From the NCBI RefSeq assembly GCF_900155545.1, contig NZ_LT732526.1:1432796-1496795 (forward strand): 64,000 nucleotides of DNA, written 5' to 3'. This DNA comes from Clostridium sp. Marseille-P2415 (GTDB lineage: Bacteria > Bacillota > Clostridia > Lachnospirales > Lachnospiraceae). A program made the position numbers and the translations under genes. Numbering within the stretch: the stretch's first letter is position 1; every line of letters starts with the position of its first letter. Positions 39,350 through 49,667 of this stretch are shown here, piece after piece. The notes beneath the pieces were generated by a model. The model saw nothing but the letters and a program-made list of their open reading frames with translations, was not told the DNA's origin and did not search any database.

Positions 39350-40368
39350 AAGGTCACACCCTTCTCACCTGATCTGGTGCATCCGATCACATATGGAGTC
39401 TCTCCAACCTTGCGGACCGCCTCCATAGCCTTGTCCACATCTGCCGGGGCAACTGCCAGCACCATTCCAATTCCCATATTATAGGTGTTATACATCATCT
39501 CTTCTTCAATATCACCTTTTTCAGCCAGCAGCTTAAAAATGGCAGGCATCTCATAGCTGTTCTTCTCAATAACAGCCTGAATTCCATCGGCCAGCATGCG
39601 GGGAATGTTTTCATAAAAGCCACCGCCTGTAATATGGCTGCAGGCTTTGATCACCACACCGCTCTCCTTTACACTTTTCAACGCCTTTACGTAAATCTTC
39701 GTAGGAACGATAAGTGCCTCGCCAAGGGTTTTTCCCAATTCATCATAATAGGTATTAAGGCCTTCTTCTGTCATATCAAACACCTTGCGGACCAGGGAGA
39801 AGCCATTGCTGTGAACACCGGAAGAAGCCATTCCGATCAGTACGTCTCCAGCCTTTAAGCCGGCTCCTGTAATGAGATTCTTCTCATCTACCACGCCAAC
39901 CGCAAAGCCGGCTAAATCGTATTCATCTTCCGGATAAAAGCCCGGCATTTCCGCTGTCTCGCCGCCGATCAAAGCTGCTCCGGCCTGCTTGCAGCCTTCT
40001 GCAACGCCGCTTACGATCTCTGCGATCTTTTCCGGGAAATTCTTGCCGCAGGCGATATAATCCAGGAAAAATAAAGGCTCACCGCCTGCACAGGCAATAT
40101 CATTGACACACATGGCCACGCAGTCGATCCCAACAGTATCATGCTTGTCCAGCAGAAATGCAAGCTTCAGCTTTGTACCTACCCCGTCGGTTCCGGATAC
40201 CAGGGTCGGCTTCTCCATTTCTTTAAAGGCAGACATGGAAAATGCACCTGAGAATCCTCCTATTCCGCCAAGAACCTCCGGTCTCATGGTTTCCTTAACA
40301 TGCTTTTTCATTAATTCAACCGATCTGTAACCGGCTTCAATGTCCACTCCGGCATTCTTATAATCCAT
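39343..40368 (-). CDS. purM: phosphoribosylformylglycinamidine cyclo-ligase (AIR synthetase)
   Basis: A 341-aa enzyme of the PurM/PurL ATP-binding fold. Family stretches: [49 protein letters not shown] and [14 protein letters not shown]. It closes the imidazole ring in purine synthesis. Length is standard. It follows purE by 26 bases. Confidence 0.97.
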   Translation of the reverse strand: MDYKNAGVDIEAGYRSVELMKKHVKETMRPEVLGGIGGFSGAFSMSAFKEMEKPTLVSGTDGVGTKLKLAFLLDKHDTVGIDCVAMCVNDIACAGGEPLFFLDYIACGKNFPEKIAEIVSGVAEGCKQAGAALIGGETAEMPGFYPEDEYDLAGFAVGVVDEKNLITGAGLKAGDVLIGMASSGVHSNGFSLVRKVFDMTEEGLNTYYDELGKTLGEALIVPTKIYVKALKSVKESGVVIKACSHITGGGFYENIPRMLADGIQAVIEKNSYEMPAIFKLLAEKGDIEEEMMYNTYNMGIGMVLAVAPADVDKAMEAVRKVGETPYVIGCTRSGEKGVTLC

Positions 40369-40394
40369 TTCTTTCTCCTCCGCTCCTGCTTTCC

Positions 40395-40913
40395 CTACTT
40401 TTTCATCTGGGATAAATATTCCTCATAACCAATCTGATCCAGCTTCTCCGCTTTTTTCACAACATCATTTTTTAAATTTTCGGAATATTCCTTCAGTTTT
40501 TCTAAAAGCTCTGCGTCACTGGCTGCCAAAATCTTAGCGGCCAGGATTCCTGCATTGGTTCCCCCATTAATGGCAACCGTGGCTACCGGAATACCGGAAG
40601 GCATCTGTACAATGGAATAAAGAGAATCCACTCCGCCAAGGTCCGAAGTCTTCATGGGGATCCCGATGACCGGCATTGGGAATAAAGCTGCGCACATTCC
40701 GGGAAGGTGAGCTGCTTTGCCCGCACCTGCGATGATAACCTTTATGCCTCTCGCCTCCGCTGTTTTGGCATATTCGAAAAATATGTCCGGCTCCCTGTGG
40801 GCAGAGATCACTGTAATCTCAAACGCTACCCCAAGTTTCTCCAATACATCTGCAGCCTGAGCCATAACAGGCATATCCGAATCACTTCCCATAACAATTG
40901 ACACTTTTGCCAT
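40395..40913 (-). CDS. purE: N5-carboxyaminoimidazole ribonucleotide mutase
   Basis: A 172-aa class I PurE with the start motif [14 protein letters not shown], the HREP loop in VISAHREPD, and [12 protein letters not shown]. It is the first gene of purE-M-N-D. The upstream 240 bases are very AT-rich and contain TTAATAAG and CTTATTAA as distant inverted arms (about 40969-41022), with no purine-riboswitch core that I can recognise, so the control mechanism is open. The rest of the pathway is elsewhere. Confidence 0.96.
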   Translation of the reverse strand: MAKVSIVMGSDSDMPVMAQAADVLEKLGVAFEITVISAHREPDIFFEYAKTAEARGIKVIIAGAGKAAHLPGMCAALFPMPVIGIPMKTSDLGGVDSLYSIVQMPSGIPVATVAINGGTNAGILAAKILAASDAELLEKLKEYSENLKNDVVKKAEKLDQIGYEEYLSQMKK

Positions 40914-41091
40914 AGTAAATTCTCCTTTTCATTTTGTATGATATGGTAATTCATTATTAGCGGTAATACTTTTAATAAGCACAATTAATAATTAATGCAT
41001 ATTAATCAATTTATACTTATTAATTATAATACTAGCTTTTTTATACTGCGTCAATGGTTTTCTTCACAAATTTAAGTATAACCTGTTCCTT

Positions 41092-41144
41092 AAAAAAAGC
41101 ATGAGGACCGGAAAGAAATTTTACCTTCTTTCCTGCTCTCATGC
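41092..41144 (-). terminator. terminator of the chemoreceptor gene
   Basis: GCATGAG and CTCATGC, with an inner GGAAAGAA/TTCTTTCC stem, form a long hairpin followed on the minus strand by T7. Confidence 0.9.
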
Positions 41145-41157
41145 CTGATGATGCAGA

Positions 41158-43005
41158 TTAATACTTCCCTCCTCCAAATGAGGTGGGTTCATCAAAATAT
41201 ACCGCATCCATATTCAGAGCCGGGACCTCCGGTTCTTCCACATAAGCGGACCGTTCCGGCCGGACAGCCTTTGGCTTTGATTGAATCCTCTGCTTCGGCG
41301 GCTCTTTTGAAGCTTTCTTCTCCTCTTCACCGTTATAAAGCTTAAAGCGCTGTACAAGCCCCTTCATAATCTGAGCCTGGCCCGATAATTCCTCGCTTGC
41401 CGCTGCGCTCTGCTCTGCTGTTGCGGAATTGGTCTGGACCACGCTGGAAATCTGGTCAATTCCCTGGGTCACCTGGTTAACCGCTATTGCCTGCTTATCG
41501 GAAGCCGACGCAATCTCTTCAACAATCATTTTTATACGCAGGCTGCCTTCGACTACATCCTGCATGGCCTTAGCCGTCTCCGCCGTAATTCTGGTTCCGT
41601 TTTCCACGGCCTGCATGCTTTCCTCAATCAGCATTGTGGTATTCTTAGCCGCTTCCCCGGATTTGCTGGCAAGGCTGCGGACCTCATCCGCCACGACCGC
41701 AAAGCCTTTTCCGGCTTCGCCTGCACGGGCTGCCTCTACCGCAGCATTTAATGCCAGAATGTTGGTCTGGAATGCAATGTCTTCAATGGTCCTTATGATC
41801 TTTCCGATTTCATTGGACTTATCACTGATCTCCATCATGGCCTGGTTCATTTCAGCCATCTTTTCATTGCTTTTCGCTACATTCTTCGCAGCCTCTTCCG
41901 AATTGAGCCGTGCCTCTTTGGCGCTCCGGGCATTGCTGTTGATCTGATCTGATATATCGCTTATGGTAGCCGCAAGCTCCTGAATGGAGGAAGCCTGCTC
42001 CGTAGCTCCCTGCGACAGCGCCTGGGCGCCGGAAGATACCTGTTCCGAACCGTTGGCTACTAAGTCCGCAGACTGGTTAATGCGGAAAAGAGCATCGCTT
42101 AAATTGTTTCTGATATTACGCATAGCCTCCAGAATCGGCTCATAATCAAGAACATACTGTTCCCGATTCCCGGAACCCACCTGGAAATCCCCGGATGCCA
42201 GCGCTCCCAACAGACTGTTGATATCGTCGATGATGGTCCCAATATTGAAAATCGTAGTCCGCATGCTGTCAGCCAGACCGCCGAGCTCATCCTTTGACTG
42301 ATAATTCAGTGACACATGAAGGCTTCCCTTTGACATCTCCCCGGCTGCTTTTTCGATCTCTTTTACCGGAACCACAATGCTCTTCGTCATGAAATATGAC
42401 AGCCCCAATGTTGCCAATACGGCAAGAACCTGCATGGCAGCCACAACCGTCTGGGTAATGCCCACCATCTGCTGGGCGTTCTTATAATCGGCATTGGCGC
42501 TTTCATTCGCCGAATCACTGATTTTTACTAAGTCCTCCTGAACCTTGGTAAAATAAGGGTCCAATGACTCAAAGAAAAGGTCGGCTGCCTGCCTGGTCTT
42601 ATTTTCCCGTGCCAGACCGAACACCTGGTCCTTATAAGGCTCTGCCTCCTTTAAGGTATTCTCGATGCTGTCTACCACAGACTGGTCCCCCTGGTAGTTG
42701 TCTCTCAAAAACTGAATTCCGGTCTGGAAGTTTTCCAAATCTGCTTCCGCAGCATCAATATAACTTCCGGTGGTCTTTAAATCCAGGCTCATGGTGGCAT
42801 ATCCCACATTTTTAGCCGCTGACTGAATGTCACGTCTCATGTCAAGTGCATGTATCGTGACCTGATGCCCGTTATTAAAAAAATTAACAAACTTACCGTT
42901 ATTCTGTCTTAAGCTTACCATGGAAATACTGGAAACGATCAAAAATAACACAAGGATAACCCCAAAAGCAAGTGCGATTCTTTTACCGATCTTTAAATTT
43001 TTCAC
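41158..43005 (-). CDS. methyl-accepting chemotaxis protein
   Basis: A 615-aa chemoreceptor. Helix 1 is about residues 11-32, the extracellular part (33-185) is helical as in four-helix-bundle sensors, and helix 2 is about 188-210. A HAMP domain ([20 protein letters not shown]) follows. The signalling hairpin tip is the conserved [34 protein letters not shown] (about 430-465). The tail is basic and proline-containing without a clear CheR-binding pentapeptide. It is a single-gene unit with terminator. The ligand is unknown. Confidence 0.94.
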   Translation of the reverse strand: MKNLKIGKRIALAFGVILVLFLIVSSISMVSLRQNNGKFVNFFNNGHQVTIHALDMRRDIQSAAKNVGYATMSLDLKTTGSYIDAAEADLENFQTGIQFLRDNYQGDQSVVDSIENTLKEAEPYKDQVFGLARENKTRQAADLFFESLDPYFTKVQEDLVKISDSANESANADYKNAQQMVGITQTVVAAMQVLAVLATLGLSYFMTKSIVVPVKEIEKAAGEMSKGSLHVSLNYQSKDELGGLADSMRTTIFNIGTIIDDINSLLGALASGDFQVGSGNREQYVLDYEPILEAMRNIRNNLSDALFRINQSADLVANGSEQVSSGAQALSQGATEQASSIQELAATISDISDQINSNARSAKEARLNSEEAAKNVAKSNEKMAEMNQAMMEISDKSNEIGKIIRTIEDIAFQTNILALNAAVEAARAGEAGKGFAVVADEVRSLASKSGEAAKNTTMLIEESMQAVENGTRITAETAKAMQDVVEGSLRIKMIVEEIASASDKQAIAVNQVTQGIDQISSVVQTNSATAEQSAAASEELSGQAQIMKGLVQRFKLYNGEEEKKASKEPPKQRIQSKPKAVRPERSAYVEEPEVPALNMDAVYFDEPTSFGGGKY

Positions 43006-43146
43006 CTTAGCTCCTCCATTCCCCTAATTCATTTGTACTATTAGCCCCCATAATTGGCTTATCGGCATTTTGCTCATTTTATAAGTATTTTGATGCAATT
43101 CATCAAACATTTTCACAATTTTTCTTTTTTACAACCTTTTAACCGA

Positions 43147-45222
43147 TTATATTCCTAATAAAGGAACATTTAATTCTTCCGTTCCCTTTAATACAAATCT
43201 GCCATCCTCAATAATGAGAACCCGTTTCCCTTCAGCCGTTACCGCTTCAATTTTATCCAGCTCCGCATAGGGGATGGTAATATCCGTATGACAGCTGAAA
43301 TAAGCCTTAGACAGATCCTCTTTTCTGAGAATGGAAACCTCATTGTCCCTGGCAATGACTTCTTTGCCGTTGGGGTTATAAACAGAGCTTTCCTCTGCCC
43401 AGCTGTAACAGGTATCGCCAACAGCAAAGTGGGGCCCCATTTTCTCCACAATCAGAATCGGCAGCCTGTCAAGGATACCGTATTTCCGGGCCATTGCGTA
43501 AGCCGTGGTATTGGTTCCTATGGCAAACTCTCCCATGGGAAGGGTATCGTGATTCTTTAAAATCATCTGTTTTACCAGAGCTTTCCCCTCTTCCGGATCT
43601 TCAAAATTGCCGCAGGTATAGTCCTTGATCATGCCATTTTCAAAGGTGATCACAAGGTCCTTAATCTGGAATTCCGCAATATAAACCGTACTGACTGCCA
43701 GAATTCCTTCCGTACCCGAAAGCTTCGGAGAAGTGAATACCTCCCCCAAAGGAATATTTACATCAGCTACACAATTTTCAAATTTTGTTTCCTTATTCCG
43801 GTCCGCCAACGGATGGAGCGATACTTTAAGCCGGGTCCTGTTGCTGCCTTTTCCCGTGACCTCCACATACTCCGCCTCATCCAGAGTATCGATTATGGTC
43901 TGCTGGAGTCCCTTATATTTTTCATAATCCAGCGTGTTAATGGCAATGGTCTCTTCAAAAATCTGCTCAAAATCCTCCCCGATCTCCGGAACCGGAAAGG
44001 CGATGATAGTAAAGCTGGTCTCATCTCCCGGTACATACTGATTCAGTATCCTGGAGGTTTCATTGGACATCTCCGCGGCAAGCTTCTCCTGTCTGGAATC
44101 CAGACTGTTTGCTTCCGGCTTATTCACCGGTTTAAAGCCTTCTTTTCCAAAGGTTTCGATAACCGCAGGCCCTGCAAAAGCGGCTGCCTGTTCTTTATAA
44201 GTTTCATAAGCAACCTTCAAAACAGCTGCTTTCCGGTCCTTAAACGCCTTGTTTAAATAAATGGCATCATCATAGCGGTGGTCATAATCATACTGCCTGT
44301 TGGGGGATGTTCCATGGTAACCTGCCTTACGGCCGGCATTGGTGTTCACCGTCCACACGGCTGCACGGCAGAGAATGACCTTAAGGCCAAGTTTTTCAAA
44401 ATTCTCCATGGCATACTTCACCATGCGTTCAAACCCCAGTTCATAGCGGATCTGCACGGCTCTCTTTTTCTTTAAGTCCCGTCCCATTACCTCAAAGCCT
44501 TTGCGGTAGCCTTCCGTATAAGTGTCCGCCATGAGGCGCACCTTTTCCTCAGGCAGGGAATTTAAAAATTCCGCAACCTTAAGATCTGATTCGGAAATAT
44601 ACTCACCAAAATAATACAGATAACGAAGATCATTTAAATCATTGCCGCGTATGATATCCGCAGCAAAGGAAAGAGACGGGTCAAGCCCTTCCCGGATGCG
44701 GTAGGTGACCGTATGATCCGTATAATCGCTGACAAACCAGTAGATCACTTCTTTTACGGCGGAAGCTTCCGGAACATTCTCCTCAAACATGTTGTAAATT
44801 TCAATGAATGTTTCATTTAAAATGGTAATATCCGTAAGCCTCCACTCATGGATAAAAATAATATCTCCCCGTATCTCCTTATACAAATACGAAAGAAGCT
44901 GGCCGTACCCCTCACCCAGCCTTGATACTGCATATGCCGGGTTCGCATAGCTCTCTTCATAACGGCCGGGTAAAATATCCTGATAAAGCTTCTGGTTCCA
45001 TTCTTTTAAAACCCCGGCAGGCGCCGTCTTCTGATATCCGGCCTCAATAAACCGAAGATATTCTCCGATCATACCGATAAAGGATGCCGTCCTGGTAAAA
45101 TAATCCCGGTACGGCTCAGACACAGTATGTTCTGATGTTATCCGGCCGATCCGTTCCATGGAGAGCCGGAAGCGCTCCATGATGCTCTCGTTTTCCTTCT
45201 GAAATATAATTCGATAATCCAT
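43147..45222 (-). CDS. M29-family aminopeptidase with long N-terminal extension
   Basis: A 691-aa protein. The C-terminal part (about 400-691) carries M29 (AmpS/PepS-like) features: RTRLKVSLHPL, ENCVADVNIPLGEVFTSPKLSGTEG, GEFAIGTNT and the metal-binding EKMGPHFAVGDTCYS. Such enzymes are metal-dependent aminopeptidases of about 410 residues. Here a helical N-terminal region of nearly 300 residues precedes, whose role I cannot name. The ATG at 45222 has AGGGGGT upstream. It follows the small membrane-protein gene by five bases, and VanZ is the first gene of the unit. Confidence 0.88.
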   Translation of the reverse strand: MDYRIIFQKENESIMERFRLSMERIGRITSEHTVSEPYRDYFTRTASFIGMIGEYLRFIEAGYQKTAPAGVLKEWNQKLYQDILPGRYEESYANPAYAVSRLGEGYGQLLSYLYKEIRGDIIFIHEWRLTDITILNETFIEIYNMFEENVPEASAVKEVIYWFVSDYTDHTVTYRIREGLDPSLSFAADIIRGNDLNDLRYLYYFGEYISESDLKVAEFLNSLPEEKVRLMADTYTEGYRKGFEVMGRDLKKKRAVQIRYELGFERMVKYAMENFEKLGLKVILCRAAVWTVNTNAGRKAGYHGTSPNRQYDYDHRYDDAIYLNKAFKDRKAAVLKVAYETYKEQAAAFAGPAVIETFGKEGFKPVNKPEANSLDSRQEKLAAEMSNETSRILNQYVPGDETSFTIIAFPVPEIGEDFEQIFEETIAINTLDYEKYKGLQQTIIDTLDEAEYVEVTGKGSNRTRLKVSLHPLADRNKETKFENCVADVNIPLGEVFTSPKLSGTEGILAVSTVYIAEFQIKDLVITFENGMIKDYTCGNFEDPEEGKALVKQMILKNHDTLPMGEFAIGTNTTAYAMARKYGILDRLPILIVEKMGPHFAVGDTCYSWAEESSVYNPNGKEVIARDNEVSILRKEDLSKAYFSCHTDITIPYAELDKIEAVTAEGKRVLIIEDGRFVLKGTEELNVPLLGI

Positions 45223-45227
45223 AATGC

Positions 45228-45548
45228 TTACCCCCTTATTCCGATTATAATAAGAACGATCCAAAGGATGACCAAAATCCCGCTGATCCCCATCCCAATT
45301 TTGGACAGTATGTACTTTTTCTCCTTTTCAAAAAAAGAACGGGTACCATAAACCAGGGAAAAAACTGAAATAACCAGGCTGCAGAAACAGACAGCAGCCA
45401 CATTAAGCTGTGCCTGTCCTGCAGTCATGACAGAGCTGGCAATTCCAATGATTCCCAGAACCAGAGCTCCAATTGCAAGTCCCAGGGACAGAAAACTTCT
45501 CTTTGCAAAGGGCTTTCTAATGTAGGACACTTTTTTCTGCTTTCGCAC
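45228..45548 (-). CDS. small three-helix membrane protein (DUF6142-like)
   Basis: A 106-aa protein with a basic N-terminus (RKQKKVSYIRKPFAKR) and three hydrophobic segments (SLGLAIGALVLGIIGIAS; AAVCFCSLVISVFSLVYG; GISGILVILWIVLIIIGI). The layout resembles the small DUF6142 proteins of Lachnospiraceae; I am not certain of the label. It starts at a GTG with AAGGAAAAGG ahead, overlapping the VanZ gene by 32 bases, and is followed closely by the aminopeptidase gene. Function unknown. Confidence 0.75.
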   Translation of the reverse strand: MRKQKKVSYIRKPFAKRSFLSLGLAIGALVLGIIGIASSVMTAGQAQLNVAAVCFCSLVISVFSLVYGTRSFFEKEKKYILSKIGMGISGILVILWIVLIIIGIRG

Positions 45549-46008
45549 GCCTTTTCCTCCTTATCCTTATGTGCTGTACTATTTTATACAGGATATATCC
45601 CAGTATCCCTCCCAGTGTATTCAATATCATGTCATCCACATCAAAGCTCCCCACCTTGAAAACCAACTGCACGGTTTCAATGCTTAAACTAAACAGGAAG
45701 CTTAAAAGCACCGTATTGAACCAGCGGCGGCTCCTGCGGCTGATGACCGGAAGAAAGAAACCACAGGGCATAAACCCCATAATATTACCCACGATATTGA
45801 GAAAAAAGGACTGGGTTCCAACCACACGGCGGTAAACAATGAAACGTCTTATTTCCTTAAACGGAACCAGGTTATAAGCATATTCCTCCTGAATATGGTT
45901 TCCTCTGCCGAAATAGTCGGAGAAAAACAGAAAGTACGCTAAAAGGATCAGGTAAAATACAAAAATTACCCAACCCATTTTCTGTCGTTTAGTCGTATTT
46001 TTAATCAT
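45517..46008 (-). CDS. VanZ-family membrane protein
   Basis: A 163-aa protein. The ATG at 46008 has GGAG upstream; a longer frame would run into a terminator hairpin and is rejected. It has the VanZ pattern: YNLVPFKEIRRF after helix 1, NIVGNIMGFMPCGFFLP, and the motif SIETVQLVFKVGSFDVDDMILNTLGGILGY with conserved Glu and Asp residues. VanZ homologues give low-level teicoplanin resistance in one case, but most are of unknown envelope function. Confidence 0.9.
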   Translation of the reverse strand: MIKNTTKRQKMGWVIFVFYLILLAYFLFFSDYFGRGNHIQEEYAYNLVPFKEIRRFIVYRRVVGTQSFFLNIVGNIMGFMPCGFFLPVISRRSRRWFNTVLLSFLFSLSIETVQLVFKVGSFDVDDMILNTLGGILGYILYKIVQHIRIRRKRRAKAEKSVLH

Positions 46009-46028
46009 AACAGCTCCATCTATATACT

Positions 46029-46079
46029 GAAAAAGAGAGAGGCTGCCCGAAAGCAATTCCTTCCTAACAGCATCCTCTC
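46029..46079 (-). terminator. terminator after the 49-aa membrane protein gene
   Basis: GAGAGG-x-TGC and GCA-x-CCTCTC pair around a 27-base loop; TCTCTTTTTC follows on the minus strand. It lies just before the VanZ start. Confidence 0.7.
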
Positions 46080-46091
46080 CTTTGATGACGG

Positions 46092-46241
46092 TTAAAATGT
46101 AATCTCAGATTTCCTCTTCAGCAGTACTGCCCCATTTACGATCGACATGATTCCGGCAGCAAGTCCGATAACGGTCACAATAATTCCAACAGTAATGTTT
46201 AATGCACCTGCATTTCTCATAGTCTTGTAGACTCTTTCCAT
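46092..46241 (-). CDS. small single-helix membrane protein, 49 aa
   Basis: A short gene with AGGAGAG six bases before its ATG. The product starts MERVYKTMRNAG, has one or two helices in the stretch ITVGIIVTVIGLAAGIMSIV, and ends LLKRKSEITF. Its size, composition and basic end resemble small conserved membrane proteins of Lachnospiraceae. It lies between pyrE and a terminator on the same strand, 60 bases after pyrE. Function unknown. Confidence 0.7.
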   Translation of the reverse strand: MERVYKTMRNAGALNITVGIIVTVIGLAAGIMSIVNGAVLLKRKSEITF

Positions 46242-46301
46242 ATCAAGCTCTCCTTTCCTTCTGCACCGCCCGCTCTTTAGGGCACCAATGTGCCATAGGG
46301 C

Positions 46302-46976
46302 TTATTTCACGCCATAGATCCCATAGTAAGCATCAATGGCTGCTTTTAACGTATCATCAATGATCACTTTTCCGGCATATTTCCTGTTATATAAATGTTC
46401 GGTCACTTCTGCCATGGTCACAATGGCAGATGCCTGAAACCCATATTTTTCCCGGATCTCGTCCAGAGCTCCCTTGTCGCCCTTGCCCTTCTCCATGCGG
46501 TTTAAGGAAACCATGAGCCCTAAAATCTCCACATTTCCCTGAGCCTTCAGGATGGGGAATGTCTCTTCAATTGATTTGCCGGAGGTTGTCACATCCTCAA
46601 TGATCACTACCCGGTCGCCATCCTTTAGGGGACTTCCCAGGAGGATCCCGGCATCACCGTGATCCTTCTCCTCTTTTCTGTTAGAACAATATCTGATTTC
46701 CTTTCCGTACAGTTCATGAAAGGCGATGGCCGCAGCAACGCTTATGGGAATTCCTTTATAAGCCGGCCCGAACAGCACATCAAAATCATCGCCGAAGTTA
46801 TCGTGGATCGCCTTCGCATAATATTCTCCCAGCTTCTTAAGCTGCGCTCCTGTCACATAGGAACCTGCATTCATAAAAAACGGAGATTTTCTTCCGCTTT
46901 TCAGAGTGAAGTCTCCAAATTTAAGGACATCGCTGTCCACCATAAATTCAATAAATTCCTGCTTATACTGTTCCAT
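46302..46976 (-). CDS. pyrE: orotate phosphoribosyltransferase
   Basis: A 224-aa enzyme. The PRPP-binding motif is VVIIEDVTTSGKSIEE, and the orotate loop FGPAYKGIPI is present. The start at 46976 follows GAGAGGA by eight bases; an upstream in-frame TTG is less likely. It is last of the pyrF-K-D-E cluster, making OMP from orotate. Confidence 0.96.
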   Translation of the reverse strand: MEQYKQEFIEFMVDSDVLKFGDFTLKSGRKSPFFMNAGSYVTGAQLKKLGEYYAKAIHDNFGDDFDVLFGPAYKGIPISVAAAIAFHELYGKEIRYCSNRKEEKDHGDAGILLGSPLKDGDRVVIIEDVTTSGKSIEETFPILKAQGNVEILGLMVSLNRMEKGKGDKGALDEIREKYGFQASAIVTMAEVTEHLYNRKYAGKVIIDDTLKAAIDAYYGIYGVK

Positions 46977-47007
46977 TTTTTCGTCCTCTCTATTCAAAAT
47001 AATTCCA

Positions 47008-47910
47008 TTAACGGACAGCTCCGATCAGCTCCCGGATATCTTCAACGTTATATTTCTTCATATAATCCTCAATGCCGCGAACCACTTCTTCCGTTGCATA
47101 GGGATTCCGGAAATTAGCTGTTCCCACGGAAACAGCCGCAGCTCCCGCCAGAATGAATTCCATGGCATCTGATCCATTCATGATGCCGCCCATGCCGATA
47201 ATGGGAATCTTCACCGCATTGGCAGCCTGGTATACCATGCGGACCGCAACCGGCTTAATGGCAGGACCGGATAATCCTCCCGTTTTATTGGCAACCGCAA
47301 AGGTGCGGCGGTTAATGTCGATCTTCATACCGGTCAACGTGTTAATAAGAGACAGCACATCCGCTCCCCCGGCTTCCGCTGCCTTTGCCATGACCGTAAT
47401 ATCCGTCACATTGGGACTCAGCTTCATGATGACCGGCTGCTTTGCATATCTTTTCACTTCCCTCGTTATGGCCTCAACCGCTTTGGGGTCCTGGCCGAAA
47501 GCGATCCCCCCCTCTTTTACATTGGGGCAGGAAATATTGATCTCCAGCATGTCTACCGGCTCATCCGCCAGCCGCTCTACAACTTCTACATAATCTTCCG
47601 CAGTCTTTCCGCAGACATTAACAATGATCTTTGTATCATACTGTTTTAAAAACGGGATGTCTCTCTTAATGAAAACTTCCATCCCCGGATTCTGAAGGCC
47701 GATGGCATTGATCATGCCGCCATAGGTTTCCGCGATCCTGGGAGTAGGGTTCCCGGGCCATGGCACATTGGCCACGCCTTTGGTAACCACTGCGCCCAAA
47801 CGGTTTAAATCAACCATCTCGCTGTATTCTTCCCCGGAACCAAAGGTGCCGGAAGCGGTCATAACCGGATTCTTAAGCTCGACTCCGGCCAGATTTACTT
47901 TCATATTCAT
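47008..47910 (-). CDS. pyrD: dihydroorotate dehydrogenase, class 1B catalytic subunit
   Basis: A 300-aa FMN barrel. The catalytic base Cys is in EINISCPNVKEGG, and FMN segments TASGTFGSGEEY, IGMGGIMNG and GTANFRNP are visible. Class 1B enzymes pass electrons to NAD+ through PyrK, whose gene ends at the base before this start. Confidence 0.96.
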   Translation of the reverse strand: MNMKVNLAGVELKNPVMTASGTFGSGEEYSEMVDLNRLGAVVTKGVANVPWPGNPTPRIAETYGGMINAIGLQNPGMEVFIKRDIPFLKQYDTKIIVNVCGKTAEDYVEVVERLADEPVDMLEINISCPNVKEGGIAFGQDPKAVEAITREVKRYAKQPVIMKLSPNVTDITVMAKAAEAGGADVLSLINTLTGMKIDINRRTFAVANKTGGLSGPAIKPVAVRMVYQAANAVKIPIIGMGGIMNGSDAMEFILAGAAAVSVGTANFRNPYATEEVVRGIEDYMKKYNVEDIRELIGAVR

Positions 47911-48687
47911 CTAAAAGTCCACCTCCTCAGCCCTAAATACCGGTCCATCTTTGCAAATGCGCTTGTTATGAACCATGGAATGCTCATCCAGTGACCTGCT
48001 TTTGCATACACAGGCAAGACAGGCCCCAATGCCGCATGCCATCTTTTCCTCTAAGGAAAGATAGCATTCCACCTGGTTTTCAAGGGCGTAAGCCTTAATT
48101 GCTCTAAGCATGGGAGCAGGACCGCAGGCAAAGATCACATCGCCTGTCAGACCGTGTTCCCGGACCGCATCCATAACATTGCCTTTTGTTCCCGCACTTC
48201 CGTCTTCTGTTGCAACAAAAACATCCCCATAAGGGAGAAACTCTTCATTCAAAAACAGCACATCCCGGTAGCCCAGCACTGTCTGGCACTCACACTCCAA
48301 GTGTTTTGCCAGCTCCAGCATGGGAGGGATTCCGATTCCTCCGCCGATTAACAAAGCCTTTTTTCCTTTTCTGCCCGCCAAAAGGGGAAATCCATTGCCC
48401 AAAGGCCCCATGATTTCAATGGAATCCCCAGCCTGGTAATGAGAAAACTCTTCCGTTCCTCCGCCTGCAGTCCGGTACACGATCCTTAACAGCCCCTTTT
48501 CCCTGTCAGTCCCGCAAATGCTGATGGGACGGGGCAAAAGCTTGGCGCCATCCTTTGTATATACAGAAATGAACTGTCCCGGTTTTGCCTGGGCAGTAAT
48601 TTCCCTTGTCTCGATCCACATGCTGAATACACCGTCCGCAAGCCGTATCTGGCCGGCAACCGTTGCAGTCTCCTTTACTTTTGCCAT
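47911..48687 (-). CDS. pyrK: dihydroorotate dehydrogenase electron-transfer subunit
   Basis: A 258-aa FAD and [2Fe-2S] protein. FAD binding is shown by RPISICG, NAD binding by IGGGIGIPPMLELA, and the cluster ligands by CGIGACLACVC with a further Cys in HNKRICKDGP. It connects PyrD to NAD+. It directly precedes pyrD. Confidence 0.95.
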   Translation of the reverse strand: MAKVKETATVAGQIRLADGVFSMWIETREITAQAKPGQFISVYTKDGAKLLPRPISICGTDREKGLLRIVYRTAGGGTEEFSHYQAGDSIEIMGPLGNGFPLLAGRKGKKALLIGGGIGIPPMLELAKHLECECQTVLGYRDVLFLNEEFLPYGDVFVATEDGSAGTKGNVMDAVREHGLTGDVIFACGPAPMLRAIKAYALENQVECYLSLEEKMACGIGACLACVCKSRSLDEHSMVHNKRICKDGPVFRAEEVDF

Positions 48688-48695
48688 GATTCCTC

Positions 48696-49613
48696 CTATA
48701 ATACGCGGCTGATATCCGCCACCATATCAATGACTGCCTGTCTGGAAGCTTCGCCGAAATGTTCTGCACCGAACTGGACATACTTTTCCTGTTTGTAAGC
48801 AGCGATGATTCCTCTGGAGGAATTTACGATGGCGCCAAGGCCGTCCTCATTGAAGCAGGGCTTTAAATCTTCTGCCGTTCCGCCCTGAGCCCCGTATCCC
48901 GGTACCAGAAAATAAGTGTTCGGCATAAGCTTGCGGAGAATCCTGCTCATTTCCGGATAGGTGGCTCCTACCACCGCACCCACATTGCTGTAAGTGCCAT
49001 CCATGCAGTCTGCCCCCCATTCTACCGTCTTTTCCGCAACCAGTTCGTATAACGGCCTTCCGTTCACCAGCTGGTCCTGGAATTCCCCGCTGGAAGGATT
49101 GGAAGTCTTGACCAGAATGAAAAGGCCTTTATCCTCTTCCTTACACACATCCACAAAGGGCTTCACGCCATCGGTCCCCAGATATGGATTAACCGTAAGG
49201 AAATCTGTGCCGAAAGCGGAAAAACGTTTGTCCCCAACCTTCACCTGACCGATGTGCGCAGCAGCATAAGCGGCTGATGTGGAACCAATATCTCCTCTTT
49301 TAGCATCCCCAATGACGAAAAGCCCCTTTTCCCGGCAATAGTTCACCGTCTTTGTATACGCTTTCAGGCCCTCGATGCCAAACTGCTCATACATGGCAAT
49401 CTGAGGTTTCACGGATGGGACCAAATCATAAACATGATCTACGATTTCTTTATTGAACTGCCAAACTGCTTCCGCGGCGCCTTGTAATGTCTCACCGAAT
49501 TCTTCAAATGCTTTCTTTGTTACATGCTCTGGTATATAGTTTAACATCGGGTCCAAACCGACACAGACCGGTGCGTTTGTTTTTTGAATTCTGTCAATTA
49601 ACTGCCTGATCAT
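48696..49613 (-). CDS. pyrF: orotidine 5'-phosphate decarboxylase (long type)
   Basis: A 305-aa enzyme of the longer (type 2) OMP decarboxylase group. VCVGLDPML at the start and the catalytic Lys-Asp-Lys region in VIGDAKRGDIGSTSAAYA are clear; LVPGYGAQGG binds phosphate. It starts the pyrF-K-D-E set, overlapping none but only eight bases from pyrK. Confidence 0.96.
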   Translation of the reverse strand: MIRQLIDRIQKTNAPVCVGLDPMLNYIPEHVTKKAFEEFGETLQGAAEAVWQFNKEIVDHVYDLVPSVKPQIAMYEQFGIEGLKAYTKTVNYCREKGLFVIGDAKRGDIGSTSAAYAAAHIGQVKVGDKRFSAFGTDFLTVNPYLGTDGVKPFVDVCKEEDKGLFILVKTSNPSSGEFQDQLVNGRPLYELVAEKTVEWGADCMDGTYSNVGAVVGATYPEMSRILRKLMPNTYFLVPGYGAQGGTAEDLKPCFNEDGLGAIVNSSRGIIAAYKQEKYVQFGAEHFGEASRQAVIDMVADISRVL

Positions 49614-49667
49614 TGTCTCCTCCTTGGTTCTCTTCGTCCTTATTTTTCTCTATTCTTACCAATTCTA

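Noticed and set aside
40914-41090. Possible purine riboswitch upstream of purE
   Set aside because: The AT-rich leader lacks the conserved core and loop sequences; only a distant inverted repeat is present.
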